From the NCBI GenBank assembly GCA_903899985.1, contig CAIULL010000164.1, positions 62,001-126,000 on the forward strand: 64,000 nucleotides of DNA. Direction: 5' to 3'. The notes beneath the pieces were generated by a model that had not been told where the DNA came from, ran no database searches, and saw only the letters and a list, made by a program, of their open reading frames with translations. A program made the position numbers and the translations under genes. Origin of the DNA: an uncultured Schlesneria sp. (GTDB lineage: Bacteria; Planctomycetota; Planctomycetia; Planctomycetales; Planctomycetaceae). Below, in pieces: positions 36,879 to 46,047 of this stretch. Numbering within the stretch: position 1 is the first letter of the stretch; every line of letters begins with the position of its first letter.

Positions 36879-38777
36879 ATGGACAAAGCGCCTGTGATCA
36901 ATAAAGACATGACACTCTTGTTACGCCACCAGGCGATTCTGGGCGTTGTGGCGATACTGATCTTCTTCACCAACCTCGGCAATTACGCCTTGTTTAATGA
37001 CGACGAGGCCAAGAACGCAACCTGCGGTGCCGAAATGTTTCGTCGAGGTGACTGGATCAAACCGACGTTTAACGAAGAACTGCGAACCGATAAACCGATT
37101 CTGACGTATTGGTTCATGTTGACCGCATTCAAAATGTACGGAGTGTCTGAATTTTCCGCTCGACTGGCCTCATCTCTGCTTGCGCTCGGAACGATCCTTT
37201 TGACGTATCATCTCGGCCGCAAACTTTATTCGGCAGAAATCGGTTTTTTAGCGGGATTGATTCTGGCAAGTTGCCTCTTGTTTTCGGTTGTCGGACGGGC
37301 AGCGACTCCGGATTCGTCACTGGTGTTTTTCGTCACACTTTGCTTTGCCAGTTACGTCTGGGTCGTGGCAAGACGACGAGGGGGCAATTTCAGCGAAGGT
37401 GATTTTTTGCCGGTCGAGTCCACGCCGACAGAACCTGCGCCTGCTGACGCACTGCCGGAAAAAACCACCGAGGATGCTGCCGCGACTCCCAGTGTTGAAT
37501 CAAATCTCCCGCTGTCGGGGATGCTTGTTCCAGCGAACTGGAAATTTGCCGCTCCAACATTTGTAGCGATGGGACTGGCGGTCCTCGCAAAAGGTCCGGT
37601 GGGATTTGTCCTTCCCTGTGTCATCATCCTGCTGTTCCTCTTAATCACGCGGCGTGAGCGTGACCTTGAAAGCGAAACGATCAAGCCTGCAGAAGGTCGA
37701 TGGTGGCGACGCTGGTTCTTGACGATCGCTCAAATTTTCCGCCCGCGTTCAATCGTTGATGCGATTCGAGGAATGCATTTATTCATCGGACTGGGCATTG
37801 TGGCAGCGATCGCCCTCCCCTGGTATCTCGCCGTAGGAATCAAGACGAACGGAGAATGGTTACGGGGCTTCTTTCTTGAACACAATGTGCAACGCGCGTT
37901 ATTTGCCAGGGAAAACCATACCGGTTTTCCGTTCTATCAACTCTACCAACTCGTGGCGATTCATCTTGGCTGCTTTCCCTGGTCGGTCTTTCTGCCTCTG
38001 GCCGTGTACCAAATGAAGGACCGGTTTGAAGGTGGCGCCCGATGGCGTGACAGCGACCGTCTGGTGGCCTGTTGGTCGATTGTCTGGTTCATCGTCTTTT
38101 CGCTGGTCAGCACCAGGCTGCCAAACTATTTGCTCCCAATTTACCCTGCCGTCGCACTGATTCTGGCTCGTTATTTCTACGACTGGGAACGAGAAGATGT
38201 GGATGTCGGCGTCTACGAGTTCAATCTCTGTTGCCGAGCGTTATGGATCGGTGGCACGGTCATGGTCGTGGGTGCCTACATCACGGCATTTCTGTACGCT
38301 GCTGACGATCAATGGTTTGGATTGATCGGTTTGATTCCGGTCGTGGGTGCATTCGTCGCCGCCAAGTTCCTTGATCAGGAAAAACGAGCTCGCGTCATGC
38401 AGACACTACTGGTCACGTCCGTTTTGCTCGCATTCGTGATTGTTGCAATCGCCCCCGCACGGATCATTCGTTACCAGGATTCGCCACAATTCATCGCTGA
38501 CGCGAAACGGTTTTCTAAAGGGGAAGATTTTATTATCGGAACCTATGGTTACTTCCGACCTTCCGTGGCCTTTTACGCTGGAAAGAAGGTGACTGTTTTA
38601 CAGACTTCCCCTCAGGTGGCTGACTTCCTCGCCAGCCACCCTCATGCCTTCGTGATCACGCCACTTAACAAACATAACGAACTGCGCGAAAATCTCCGAG
38701 GCGACGTTTCCGAACTGTCGCGGCACCGCGATTTTCTGCACCGCGACGAACTGATTCTGTTGGGACGAAACTGGTAA
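36879..38777 (+). CDS. ArnT-like membrane glycosyltransferase (GT39/GT83 type)
   Basis: 632 residues with about 11-12 membrane helices, GT-C fold. The first extracytoplasmic loop has NDDEAKNATCGAEMFRRGDW, where the acidic pair is the expected catalytic centre, followed by LRTDKPILTYWFMLTAFK, as in ArnT and protein O-mannosyltransferases. A cytoplasmic-looking Pro/Glu-rich insert lies near residues 170-215. Donor should be a polyprenyl-phosphate sugar; acceptor unknown (lipid A or protein). Start ATG 36879; ATG 36909 is also possible. Alone on this strand. Confidence 0.88.
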   Translation: MDKAPVINKDMTLLLRHQAILGVVAILIFFTNLGNYALFNDDEAKNATCGAEMFRRGDWIKPTFNEELRTDKPILTYWFMLTAFKMYGVSEFSARLASSLLALGTILLTYHLGRKLYSAEIGFLAGLILASCLLFSVVGRAATPDSSLVFFVTLCFASYVWVVARRRGGNFSEGDFLPVESTPTEPAPADALPEKTTEDAAATPSVESNLPLSGMLVPANWKFAAPTFVAMGLAVLAKGPVGFVLPCVIILLFLLITRRERDLESETIKPAEGRWWRRWFLTIAQIFRPRSIVDAIRGMHLFIGLGIVAAIALPWYLAVGIKTNGEWLRGFFLEHNVQRALFARENHTGFPFYQLYQLVAIHLGCFPWSVFLPLAVYQMKDRFEGGARWRDSDRLVACWSIVWFIVFSLVSTRLPNYLLPIYPAVALILARYFYDWEREDVDVGVYEFNLCCRALWIGGTVMVVGAYITAFLYAADDQWFGLIGLIPVVGAFVAAKFLDQEKRARVMQTLLVTSVLLAFVIVAIAPARIIRYQDSPQFIADAKRFSKGEDFIIGTYGYFRPSVAFYAGKKVTVLQTSPQVADFLASHPHAFVITPLNKHNELRENLRGDVSELSRHRDFLHRDELILLGRNW

Positions 38778-38854
38778 CCCGCCGCCGGACGTTCGGCAGG
38801 AACTCGTGCTTCATGAACGCCGGGGATTTGCTGCATCGATTCTACGGAAATCGA

Positions 38855-39754
38855 TCATCTCAATGGACGACCTTCGATTGGTTTTCCATTCGTATCCAGA
38901 ATCTGAAAGTGATGAATTCCGGCGCCGCGCTGGTCGGTATAGGTCCAGACGATTTTTTTATCGCGCGTCACTTCAAACAACTTGATCTGCCCTGGCTTGG
39001 CATGGTACGCCGTAATCACAGTGTTCCCATTGGGCAACCGCTGAGCGCCACACGCATCGTCAAAAGGCTTTGAGGGAAAGTCGTCATTTGAGACTTGCCA
39101 GACCGTTTTTGCATCCTTATCCACTTCGATCGTCAGGTTGCCAATCGTGCAGTTGATTAACGTATTGCCGTTGTCGAGCCGAATCGCTGTAAAGGGCCAG
39201 TTCGGCGTCGCCACTTCCCAGACGATCTTTCCATCCGGCTGGTATTCCCGCACCACTTTATCGAGCAACTGTGGTACCAGATAATTTCCATTCGCCAGCT
39301 TACGAGCCATGCGGGATTGCAGGTGATGATCTTTGGTCTGGGCCTGAAGCGGGACCTCGACGGCGATCTTTCCTTCCCGAGTCACTTCCAGTAACCGAGG
39401 CTTATCTCCCGCTTCGGTCAGTAGAATGTTTCCGTTTTCCAACGCCTGCACGGTATTGACCTCAGACTGAGTCCCCTTGAACTCGAAAACCGTTTTCCCT
39501 TCGCGAGTCACCTCAACAACCGATCCTCCATCGTTCGACCTGGAAACGGCAAGCAGCAGATTTCCATTGGGCAACACCCAGCCATCGCGTGTTGATTTCG
39601 GAAACGACCAGATGACTTTGCCATCCCCATCCTGAAGATAGGTTTCACCACCGGTGGTCAGGAACGAATGAGTCATCTTCGCATTTTCCTCGGCATTCAC
39701 AGTGGAAAACGCAAAACAGATTGCCATCAAGAGTAATGGGAGACGAATCTTCAT
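38855..39754 (-). CDS. secreted beta-propeller protein (PQQ-like / arylsulfotransferase-like)
   Basis: 299 residues. Signal peptide MKIRLPLLLMAICFAFSTVN with cleavage near NA-EE. Regular blades of the form LPNGNLLLAVSRSNDGGSVV, ALENGNILLTEAGDKPRLLE, KLANGNYLVPQLLDKVVREY and RLDNGNTLINCTIGNLTIEV give a 6- to 7-bladed propeller; each blade ends with a 'GK.VWE' strand. No catalytic His of arylsulfotransferases is obvious, so a binding role is likelier. The ATG at 39754 has AAGG about 8-10 bases upstream; 20 codons upstream in the open frame are not signal-like. Confidence 0.86.
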   Translation of the reverse strand: MKIRLPLLLMAICFAFSTVNAEENAKMTHSFLTTGGETYLQDGDGKVIWSFPKSTRDGWVLPNGNLLLAVSRSNDGGSVVEVTREGKTVFEFKGTQSEVNTVQALENGNILLTEAGDKPRLLEVTREGKIAVEVPLQAQTKDHHLQSRMARKLANGNYLVPQLLDKVVREYQPDGKIVWEVATPNWPFTAIRLDNGNTLINCTIGNLTIEVDKDAKTVWQVSNDDFPSKPFDDACGAQRLPNGNTVITAYHAKPGQIKLFEVTRDKKIVWTYTDQRGAGIHHFQILDTNGKPIEGRPLR

Positions 39755-39864
39755 CGAAGGGACCTTTGAGCGAGAGGGTAAATGAGAATTCCCTCGAAGC
39801 CTGACGATTTTCACTTAGATTCGTCAAGCGAGAAGGGTTTGCCGTAGCAAAAATTCCGGGTCTC

Positions 39865-39956
39865 GTGCCACTGCTTTGGAGCCCTCGGAAAAGCCGTGGC
39901 TTCGCTCTCTTCCAAGCTGAGAGCACTGCTTGATCGAAACGACCAAGCAGTGGCAC
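39865..39956. repeat. 90-97 bp repeat family, copy A
   Basis: Starts GTGCCACTGCTTTGGAG and ends AAGCAGTGGCAC, so the ends are an inverted repeat (GTGCCACTGCTT). Internal GCACTGCTTGA matches copies B (51770-51859) and C (60679-60775), all in the same orientation. In the gap upstream of the small membrane protein genes; the remainder of 39755-40062 holds nothing else recognised. Confidence 0.85.
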
Positions 39957-40062
39957 AAGAACGTTGACTTCAATGTCGTGATCGCTTGCCGACGGGATCA
40001 TGGCGTCTTATTCTCGACCTCGACTTGCGAAGGCTGTTCCATCGTCGCTCTGGAGACTCGCC

Positions 40063-40389
40063 ATGCACTTGATGCCGCTACTTGCCCAAATGCCGATGTT
40101 CCGCATGGAACCGGAACATGTGATCGCCTATATCTCCTTCACTCTGTTTTTTTTGTTTATGGTCTGGCTGGTCGATACAGGTCGACAGGACGGACGAACC
40201 TATGTGCTGTGGGGAATCTTGCTATTAATGCTTTCCTGCGGTTATGGATTGATTGGGATACCCACAACAGCGATCGCGACAGCTGCAATACAGAAGGTCA
40301 GCTTTCTGCTGGTGCTGGGCGGCATGGCGATCAGCTTGTTGCCAGCACCAGCAACGATCTCAACGAAGAAAGAGGACGATCATGTCTGA
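40063..40389 (+). CDS. small membrane protein of unknown function
   Basis: 108 residues with about three membrane helices: HVIAYISFTLFFLFMVWLVD, YVLWGILLLMLSCGYGLIGI and VSFLLVLGGMAISLLPAPA. Short polar tail TISTKKEDDHV. The ATG at 40063 has GGAG 9 bases upstream. Unrecognised. Its stop overlaps the start of the next gene by 8 bases, so the two are probably translated together; a third membrane gene follows. Confidence 0.72.
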   Translation: MHLMPLLAQMPMFRMEPEHVIAYISFTLFFLFMVWLVDTGRQDGRTYVLWGILLLMLSCGYGLIGIPTTAIATAAIQKVSFLLVLGGMAISLLPAPATISTKKEDDHV

Positions 40390-40594
40390 CAACACTCGAA
40401 AGATCGTGATCCTCACCGGGACCGCTGTCACCTATTTCGTCGCTTTTCCGTCCGATGCCGAAGCCATCCTGGGAATTTCCAATGCCATTTCCCCGTGGTT
40501 TTGCGGTTTTGCGGCCATTGGACTGATTGCCTGGAGTATCGTAAAAGTGTGGGGAAACCAACCAGTCAACGCACGTTCTCAATCGACCACTTGA
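40382..40594 (+). CDS. very small membrane protein of unknown function
   Basis: 70 residues, two hydrophobic stretches (KIVILTGTAVTYFVAFPSDA and PWFCGFAAIGLIAWSIVKVW), polar C-terminal tail. Start ATG overlaps the previous gene by 8 bases; next gene begins 6 bases after its stop. Not recognised; the first stretch could also be a signal peptide (PSDA-EA). Supported by tight packing in the three-gene run. Confidence 0.62.
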   Translation: MSDNTRKIVILTGTAVTYFVAFPSDAEAILGISNAISPWFCGFAAIGLIAWSIVKVWGNQPVNARSQSTT

Positions 40595-40600
40595 TACAGA

Positions 40601-41209
40601 ATGCCCCGTACCTCAATGGAATACTTACTTGCCGACATCATCTGGCGACCCTTTATCGGCGCCCGCTGGATCTGGGTGATCTCCGCAGCTCATTTACTGG
40701 CCTCGTGGCTTTGCCTTCAGGCGGGACGTCAACCACGGTTCACGAAAAACGGCAAGCGTGATTTCATCGCACCAAAGATCTGGTTCGCGCTTTCGGCATT
40801 CATGTTCGCCTTGTTTTTGAATAAGTTCCTCGACCTGCAATCCCTGGCGACGCTTTACATGCGGAGCAACGCAAAAACGAGCGGGTGGTACGCGAACCGC
40901 CAGGCACTTCAGTATGCCTTTGTTGTCGCGTCAGCCATAGTGGGGGCGATCTGTCTGGCGGCCAGCTTTTTTTTGCTGCGTGGTCGCTGGCGGCAATGTG
41001 GACTGGCCTCGGTCGCGGCGGTCTACCTGCTGACACTTATTGCCATTCGCGCGGCATCTTATCATCCGATCGATAATATCATCTATCACAACCCGGTCGT
41101 TGGTAATCGAGTGAACGCCGGGCTGGAACTGGCTGGTGCGCTGCTGGTTTGTCTCGGTGCACGACTCGCTTCAGGTCAAAGTCTATTCCCACGATTAAAG
41201 AATCGTTAA
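40601..41209 (+). CDS. five-helix membrane protein of unknown function
   Basis: 202 residues, about five membrane helices. KIWFALSAFMFALFLNKFLD followed by LQSLATLYMRSNAKTSGWYA resembles a motif (F.L..LMF.LGLNKQLDLQ) in uncharacterised membrane proteins of many bacteria. Ends NRVNAGLELAGALLVCLGAR. No enzyme signature. Third of a tightly packed trio. ATG start 6 bases after the previous stop. Confidence 0.75.
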   Translation: MPRTSMEYLLADIIWRPFIGARWIWVISAAHLLASWLCLQAGRQPRFTKNGKRDFIAPKIWFALSAFMFALFLNKFLDLQSLATLYMRSNAKTSGWYANRQALQYAFVVASAIVGAICLAASFFLLRGRWRQCGLASVAAVYLLTLIAIRAASYHPIDNIIYHNPVVGNRVNAGLELAGALLVCLGARLASGQSLFPRLKNR

Positions 41210-41317
41210 GACCACTTCGCCAGCCCCGAATTTAGCGGTGATCAAAGAGATCGGGCGTTTCAGAGGTCTTTAAATCGAATGAATGGAGACCACAAACGAC
41301 CTGCCACCCATTCAAGC

Positions 41318-41352
41318 AAAAAGCCTTGCCCACATGGATTGTGAACAAGGCT
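41318..41352 (-). terminator. terminator of tRNA-Asp
   Basis: On the minus strand, AGCCTTG...CAAGGCT (7-bp perfect stem, 17-base loop) followed by TTTTT, beginning 8 bases after the tRNA 3' end. Confidence 0.8.
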
Positions 41353-41360
41353 AATTTCAG

Positions 41361-41434
<74 letters not shown>

Positions 41435-41601
41435 TCGCACTGTGATGCACACCGTCTGCCGGAGCAGAAGGGAGGGCGATTCTATCACGCCGCGTGCTGT
41501 CGTCAAGTTTCCGACCCTTCCAAAATCGACCGTAAACGGTTCTGCTATCACAATATTTTGACTTCAACCGTTACATTCAGACTCTACTGGAAGGTTTTTG
41601 C

Positions 41602-42831
41602 ATGGACACTCTACTCGACCGCTTCCTTCGTTATGTTCGGATCGACACTCAAGCGGACGAAACCAGCACCACTTCGCCCAGTACTGCGAAACAACTTACG
41701 CTCAGTCGCCTGCTCGCCGATGAGTGCCGTTCCATCGGGCTTTCTGACGTCACCTGTGACGAATTCGGGATTGTCATGGCATCAGTCCCGGCCACAGTCC
41801 CTCAGCCGGTCCCCGTGATTGCCTACGTGGCACACGTTGACACCTCGCCAGAATACTCATCAACGAACATCAATCCGATTGTTCATCAGAACTACCAGGG
41901 GGGCGATCTCGTATTACCCGGCGATCCGTCCAAAGTGATCCGCGTTTCGGAAAATCCGGATCTCAACAAATGTCTCGGGAATACATTGGTCACGTCCGAT
42001 GGGACGACGTTGCTCGGTGCGGACGACAAGTCCGGAGTAGCGGCAATCATGTCGGCGGCGGCAGAATTGATACGACGTGGCAAAGAACTGAAACACGGTG
42101 TCGTCAGGCTCTGTTTCACTTGCGATGAAGAGATTGGTCGCGGAACAGATAAGCTTGATCTGGCGAAACTGGGTGCCCACGTCGCCTACACTCTGGATGG
42201 GGCCGGACGCGACGAAGTCGATTCGGAAACGTTTTCGGCCGACGGAGCCAAGGTAACCGTTAAAGGGATCAATACACATCCCTCGGTGGGGAAAGGGGCG
42301 ATGGTGAATTCCATTCGCATTCTCAGCACGTTTCTGTCGCGATTGCCAACCGCTCGACTGAGTCCAGAAACAACAGACGGTCGGGATGGATTCATTCACC
42401 CATATCACATCGAAGGGGGCGTTGCTGAAGCATCGGCCCGGCTGATTCTTCGTGATTTCGAGACGACGGAACTTGCCGCTCAAGCAGCATTGCTCGAGTC
42501 AATCGCGGCGACTCTTCGAGCCGAACATCCGCGAGCCCAGATCATCGTCGAAGTCCGACCACAATATCGCAACATGCGGGAAGGTCTCGTTAAGGAACCA
42601 CGGGCAATCACCAAAGCGGTCGATGCCTATAAGTCGCTCGGTCGTGAACCGAAAATGACCATCATTCGGGGCGGAACGGACGGTTCGTTGCTGACAGCAA
42701 AAGGACTGCCAACCCCGAACCTTTCAACAGGCGAACACAATCCGCATTCACCACTGGAATGGACCAGCGTTGAAGAGATGCAGGCGGCATGTGATGTTCT
42801 GATACAACTGGCGGTGGAATGGGCGAAGTAA
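41602..42831 (+). CDS. pepT: peptidase T (tripeptide aminopeptidase)
   Basis: 409 residues, normal for PepT, a cytoplasmic di-zinc M20 peptidase removing N-terminal residues from tripeptides. Family marks: N-terminal LLDRFLRYVRIDTQADETST, metal ligands in IAYVAHVDTSPEYS, TTLLGADDKSGVAAI, RLCFTCDEEIGRGTDKLDL and YTLDGAGRDEVDSETF, and C-terminal IIRGGTDGSLLTAKGLPTPN and GEHNPHSPLEW. Stands alone, divergent from the tRNA gene. Confidence 0.95.
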   Translation: MDTLLDRFLRYVRIDTQADETSTTSPSTAKQLTLSRLLADECRSIGLSDVTCDEFGIVMASVPATVPQPVPVIAYVAHVDTSPEYSSTNINPIVHQNYQGGDLVLPGDPSKVIRVSENPDLNKCLGNTLVTSDGTTLLGADDKSGVAAIMSAAAELIRRGKELKHGVVRLCFTCDEEIGRGTDKLDLAKLGAHVAYTLDGAGRDEVDSETFSADGAKVTVKGINTHPSVGKGAMVNSIRILSTFLSRLPTARLSPETTDGRDGFIHPYHIEGGVAEASARLILRDFETTELAAQAALLESIAATLRAEHPRAQIIVEVRPQYRNMREGLVKEPRAITKAVDAYKSLGREPKMTIIRGGTDGSLLTAKGLPTPNLSTGEHNPHSPLEWTSVEEMQAACDVLIQLAVEWAK

Positions 42832-42849
42832 GGCTGGCCGTCGATTTCA

Positions 42850-42943
42850 ATGGGACTTATGGGACGAATGGGACTTATGCGACAAATTCGCCGCAGGAAA
42901 CAAATTCATCTCCCATAGGTCCCATTCGTCCCATAAGTCCCAT
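42850..42943. repeat. inverted array of a 9-bp period repeat
   Basis: Left arm is four 9-base units: TGGGACTTA, TGGGACGAA, TGGGACTTA, TGCGACAAA. Right arm (42911-42943) is the same array inverted (TCCCATAGG, TCCCATTCG, TCCCATAAG, TCCCAT). The two arms pair almost perfectly around a ~30-base loop. Lies between convergent pepT and the sigma-factor gene, so it could stop transcription from both sides. A lone TGGGACTTATG also occurs inside 23016-23036. Confidence 0.88.
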
Positions 42944-43004
42944 GACGAACCGGCCTCTCAGAAAAAACAAACCCAGCCCAAAGGTGGCCACTTCGTGGCC
43001 ACCA

Positions 43005-43589
43005 CTAAGAAAAGCTGGCGGACAGGCTTTGGCGCAGCTTTTCCCGAGCGCGGGACAGCATAGGGCCGATTGAATTTGCGGGGATTCCCGTGCTTTCGCT
43101 GATCTCGCCGTAGGTCCGGCCTTCAAGGTGAAACTGGCGGATCACAGTGGCATCAACCTCTGAAAGACCTTCCAGCATTCGTTCAACAAGTTCCTGATTT
43201 TCGATGCGAGTAATCTCGCTGATATCGGCATGTGCCATTTCCAGATTCGCGTTGTGCGATTTGACGTGTCCGAGTGCTTCCGCCATTCGGCGTGAGATGA
43301 TTTCCTTGACGACGATACGACGGGAAATCACAGCCAGATAGGTGGCCAGAGAACTTTCCCCTTTGAACCGTCTGAGCACACCGAAATCATCCGCAAGAAT
43401 CGCCAGGAATATCTCGGCACAAAGGTCATCGACGTCGCTTGGTCCTAACTCGACACTACGTGCATGAGCCGTATGGTTAATCACATGGATGAATAGACCA
43501 GCGAATCGATCGACGAACTCGCGCCATGCACTGCCATCACGGCTGAGGCAGCGTTCGAGAAGACTGCGGTCACGGTCAGTCAGGGCCAC
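43005..43589 (-). CDS. ECF-like sigma-70 family RNA polymerase sigma factor
   Basis: 194 residues. Region 2: WREFVDRFAGLFIHVINHTA and VDDLCAEIFLAILADDFGVL, RFKGESSLATYLAVISRRIV; region 4: VERMLEGLSEVDATVIRQFH, then the helix-turn-helix TYGEISESTGIPANSIGPML and SRAREKLRQSL. No region 1 or 3 and no extra C-terminal domain. No anti-sigma gene lies next to it. Start GTG 43589. Planctomycetes carry many such factors; regulon unknown. The product would bind core polymerase. Confidence 0.92.
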   Translation of the reverse strand: MALTDRDRSLLERCLSRDGSAWREFVDRFAGLFIHVINHTAHARSVELGPSDVDDLCAEIFLAILADDFGVLRRFKGESSLATYLAVISRRIVVKEIISRRMAEALGHVKSHNANLEMAHADISEITRIENQELVERMLEGLSEVDATVIRQFHLEGRTYGEISESTGIPANSIGPMLSRAREKLRQSLSASFS

Positions 43590-43892
43590 GTTGCACCTGT
43601 CGTGGAAACCGATTCAAATGAAATCGATGACAATCTGTCTGTACTCTACAGCGGCGCGAACATGGGCCGCAAGACAATTATCAAGGCACGGGGGACTGTC
43701 CTGCAAGACCGAGCTTGGAATTCAGCCAATCTTAAGAGATTTAAAGCCGTGATCGATGACAAACTCAAAGTAACTGAAAAACTTGAACACCGCCGTTTTT
43801 TCATCTTCTTTGCCACAAATTCTTCGTTTTGAGAAGACTCGACGGGGCGGAAAGGATTTTCACCAAAGCGAATTAACGAAAATTGAAACTCA
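43590..43892. other. intergenic region between divergent sigma-factor and carbamoyltransferase genes
   Basis: No clear gene. A 76-codon plus-strand ORF (43602-43832) has unusual composition and no known domain, and begins too near the divergent sigma-factor start to be convincing. The downstream edge becomes a plausible promoter at 43893. Confidence 0.4.
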
Positions 43893-43920
43893 TTGCGGAC
43901 TTTTCCGGTTGGTATAGAAT
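43893..43920 (+). promoter_or_regulatory. possible sigma-70 type promoter of the carbamoyltransferase gene
   Basis: TTGCGG, 16 bases, TAGAAT, ending 47 bases before the ATG at 43968. A short GGGGA/TCCCC hairpin follows in the leader (about 43924-43940). Plausible but weak: planctomycete promoters are poorly known. Confidence 0.3.
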
Positions 43921-43967
43921 ACGGGGAAGTCACCTCCCCTCTGTTCCGACCATAATTGAGAGCCCGA

Positions 43968-45188
43968 ATGGCCGACGAACTCAGTTTTGCCGATTATGAA
44001 AGTCGCCTTGATCGATCAATCAAGGTTAAAGCTCCCGATTTTTCTTCGGGTGATCGTCTGAAGCACCTGATTTTCTCGGGACAGTTCACTCGACCTTTGC
44101 TTGATAAACTTTGTCGCCTGGCGGACAAGATCCGCTTGCTGGCCAAATCGAAAGAGGGACACCGGTATCTCAATACGCTGCTTTCGCACAAACGTGCGAT
44201 GCTTTATTTCACTCAGCCATCAACCCGGACCTTCATGTCGTTCGCCGCAGCCTGCCAGATCCTGGGGATGACCTGCAACGAAGTGCGTGATCTGTCCGTC
44301 TCATCGGAAGCCAAGGGAGAATCGCCATTCGATTCCATTCGCATGTTCAGCAGTTATTTTGATCTGGTGATCATGCGCAGTCACATTCCGAAATTTGCGG
44401 AATGTTGTGGTTATATGATGAATACGTTGGCAAACAGCCAGCGCCGAAGCGTCCCAATTATGAATGCCGGTGCGGGGTCCGACGAACATCCGACGCAGGC
44501 GCTGCTTGACATATACACGATCCAGCGGGCGTTCAGCTTCACGCACCCGAAAGATTCTCGCCAATGGACTCGCTATGACGAATTACGCGAGCAATTCCCG
44601 GGACTGCGCAAGGGAATCGCAGGAAAGACCATCGGTTTTTGCGGTGATATTCGGCGTGGTCGAACTGTTCGTTCGCTGGCTCAATTGCTGGCACTTCACG
44701 AACAAGTTCGACTGGTCTTTATCTCTCCGCCCCATCAGACGCTCGCCCTTCCTCGCGATTTGAAGGACAAGTTAATCGACGCCAAAGTGGACGTTCGAGA
44801 GTTCCACTCGCTGGAAGAACCGCTGGACGGAAAACCGGTTATCGAACAACTCGACGCCCTGTATATGACCCGCATCCAGCGCGAGCATAATTCCGGTGCC
44901 GAGGAAGCCGAACTGAATGAAATCGATTTCTCGCACTTCAAGCTGAACAAGCCCCGTGTGGCCCGGATGAAACCGTATGCAGCGATTCTGCATCCGTTTC
45001 CGCGTGACAAAGAGTTCGGTGAAATTCCGCCAGCAATTGACGATGACGAACGTGCGTTTTACTTCCGCCAGGCCCGTAACGGAATGTGGGCTCGAGCCGC
45101 CCTGGTGGCACACATCTTCGACGTCGACGGCGAAATCAACGATTTCTACGAACAATACAACAGCGAAATGCAGATTTCGCCACAGTAG
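43968..45188 (+). CDS. pyrB: aspartate carbamoyltransferase-like protein (long form)
   Basis: 406 residues; classic PyrB catalytic chains are about 310. Carbamoyl-phosphate site FTQPSTRTFMSFAAACQILG (STRT), RSHIPKFAE-like second loop, and the aspartate-type motif GAGSDEHPTQALLDIYTIQR (HPTQALLD). IGFCGDIRRGRTVRSLAQLL (GDIxxGRTVxSL) and the end segment ILHPFPRDKEFGEIPPAIDD also fit PyrB. Extra length is at the N-terminus and at several loops. Predicted to make N-carbamoyl-aspartate in pyrimidine synthesis; other transcarbamylases cannot be excluded. ATG 43968 preferred over TTG 43956. No pyrI or pyrC next to it. Confidence 0.85.
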   Translation: MADELSFADYESRLDRSIKVKAPDFSSGDRLKHLIFSGQFTRPLLDKLCRLADKIRLLAKSKEGHRYLNTLLSHKRAMLYFTQPSTRTFMSFAAACQILGMTCNEVRDLSVSSEAKGESPFDSIRMFSSYFDLVIMRSHIPKFAECCGYMMNTLANSQRRSVPIMNAGAGSDEHPTQALLDIYTIQRAFSFTHPKDSRQWTRYDELREQFPGLRKGIAGKTIGFCGDIRRGRTVRSLAQLLALHEQVRLVFISPPHQTLALPRDLKDKLIDAKVDVREFHSLEEPLDGKPVIEQLDALYMTRIQREHNSGAEEAELNEIDFSHFKLNKPRVARMKPYAAILHPFPRDKEFGEIPPAIDDDERAFYFRQARNGMWARAALVAHIFDVDGEINDFYEQYNSEMQISPQ

Positions 45189-45324
45189 GTCGATACGGCG
45201 ATCACGGTGTGCCACTCACGGCAGCTTCGGGCCTCCAGTGTCTTCATCGCCTTCGATCTCAAAATTGAAGAGCAATGGCGAGCGAAGTCGCGCTCCCGTT
45301 CCACAGTTCCGCTAACTGCTCCAG

Positions 45325-46047
45325 CTATTTCGCTGTCACAATCAATTGCCGCATTTCTCGGACAGCCTCGGTAAAGCCAACCATGATGGCTCGTCCAACG
45401 ATGCTGTGTCCGATGTTCAGTTCTTCGGCCCCGAGAATCGCGGCGACGGGCTGGACGTTTCGATAAGTCAGTCCGTGGCCGAAATGGAGATGCAGGCCGC
45501 ATTCCCGGGCAAACCGACCCGCGCGTCGCAAGTGATCCAATTCCTCACCCTGCTTGAGCGGATTCGGCGCATCGGCATACCGGCCGGTATGCAATTCAAC
45601 TGCCGCACAACCAAGCGACTTCGTCGCTTCAATCTGCTTGTCGTCCGGATCAATGAACAGGCTGACAATGATTCCAGCCCCGTGTAATTGATCGACACAG
45701 CGACGCACGCGATCGAGATTACCGACAACGTCCAGTCCCCCTTCCGTCGTCACCTCTTGCCGCTTTTCAGGAACTAACGTTACCTGTTGAGGCAGGACGT
45801 CCAGCGCAAAATCAGTGATGCTTTGTTCGGCGGCCATTTCGAGATTCAGCTTGACCTGCACGGTCTGCTTCAGAACCCGGACGTCACGATCCTGAATGTG
45901 CCGCCGATCTTCCCGCAAATGAACGGTAATCACATCGGCACCGCCGAGTTCTGCCAGGGCCGCAGCCCAGACCGGATCAGGTTCGATCGTTTTTCGAGCT
46001 TGTCTCACGGTTGCAACGTGGTCGATGTTGACGCCAAGTGTGGCCAT
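45325..46047 (-). CDS. pdxJ: pyridoxine 5'-phosphate synthase
   Basis: 240 residues, the normal PdxJ length. TIM barrel joining 3-amino-2-oxopropyl phosphate and deoxyxylulose 5-phosphate in vitamin B6 synthesis (cytoplasm). Signature N-terminus [20 protein letters not shown], then [57 protein letters not shown], and [10 protein letters not shown] and [14 protein letters not shown] near the end. No pdxA nearby. ATG start at 46047. Confidence 0.97.
   Translation of the reverse strand: MATLGVNIDHVATVRQARKTIEPDPVWAAALAELGGADVITVHLREDRRHIQDRDVRVLKQTVQVKLNLEMAAEQSITDFALDVLPQQVTLVPEKRQEVTTEGGLDVVGNLDRVRRCVDQLHGAGIIVSLFIDPDDKQIEATKSLGCAAVELHTGRYADAPNPLKQGEELDHLRRAGRFARECGLHLHFGHGLTYRNVQPVAAILGAEELNIGHSIVGRAIMVGFTEAVREMRQLIVTAK

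Noticed and set aside
39951-39969. Sigma-54 type promoter (TGGCAC...TTGA)
   Set aside because: TGGCAC is the end of repeat copy A and the spacing to a GC-type -12 element does not fit.
43602-43832. 76-codon ORF between the sigma factor and pyrB-like genes
   Set aside because: Unusual composition, no family resemblance, and it begins 13 bases from the divergent sigma-factor start, where promoter DNA is expected.
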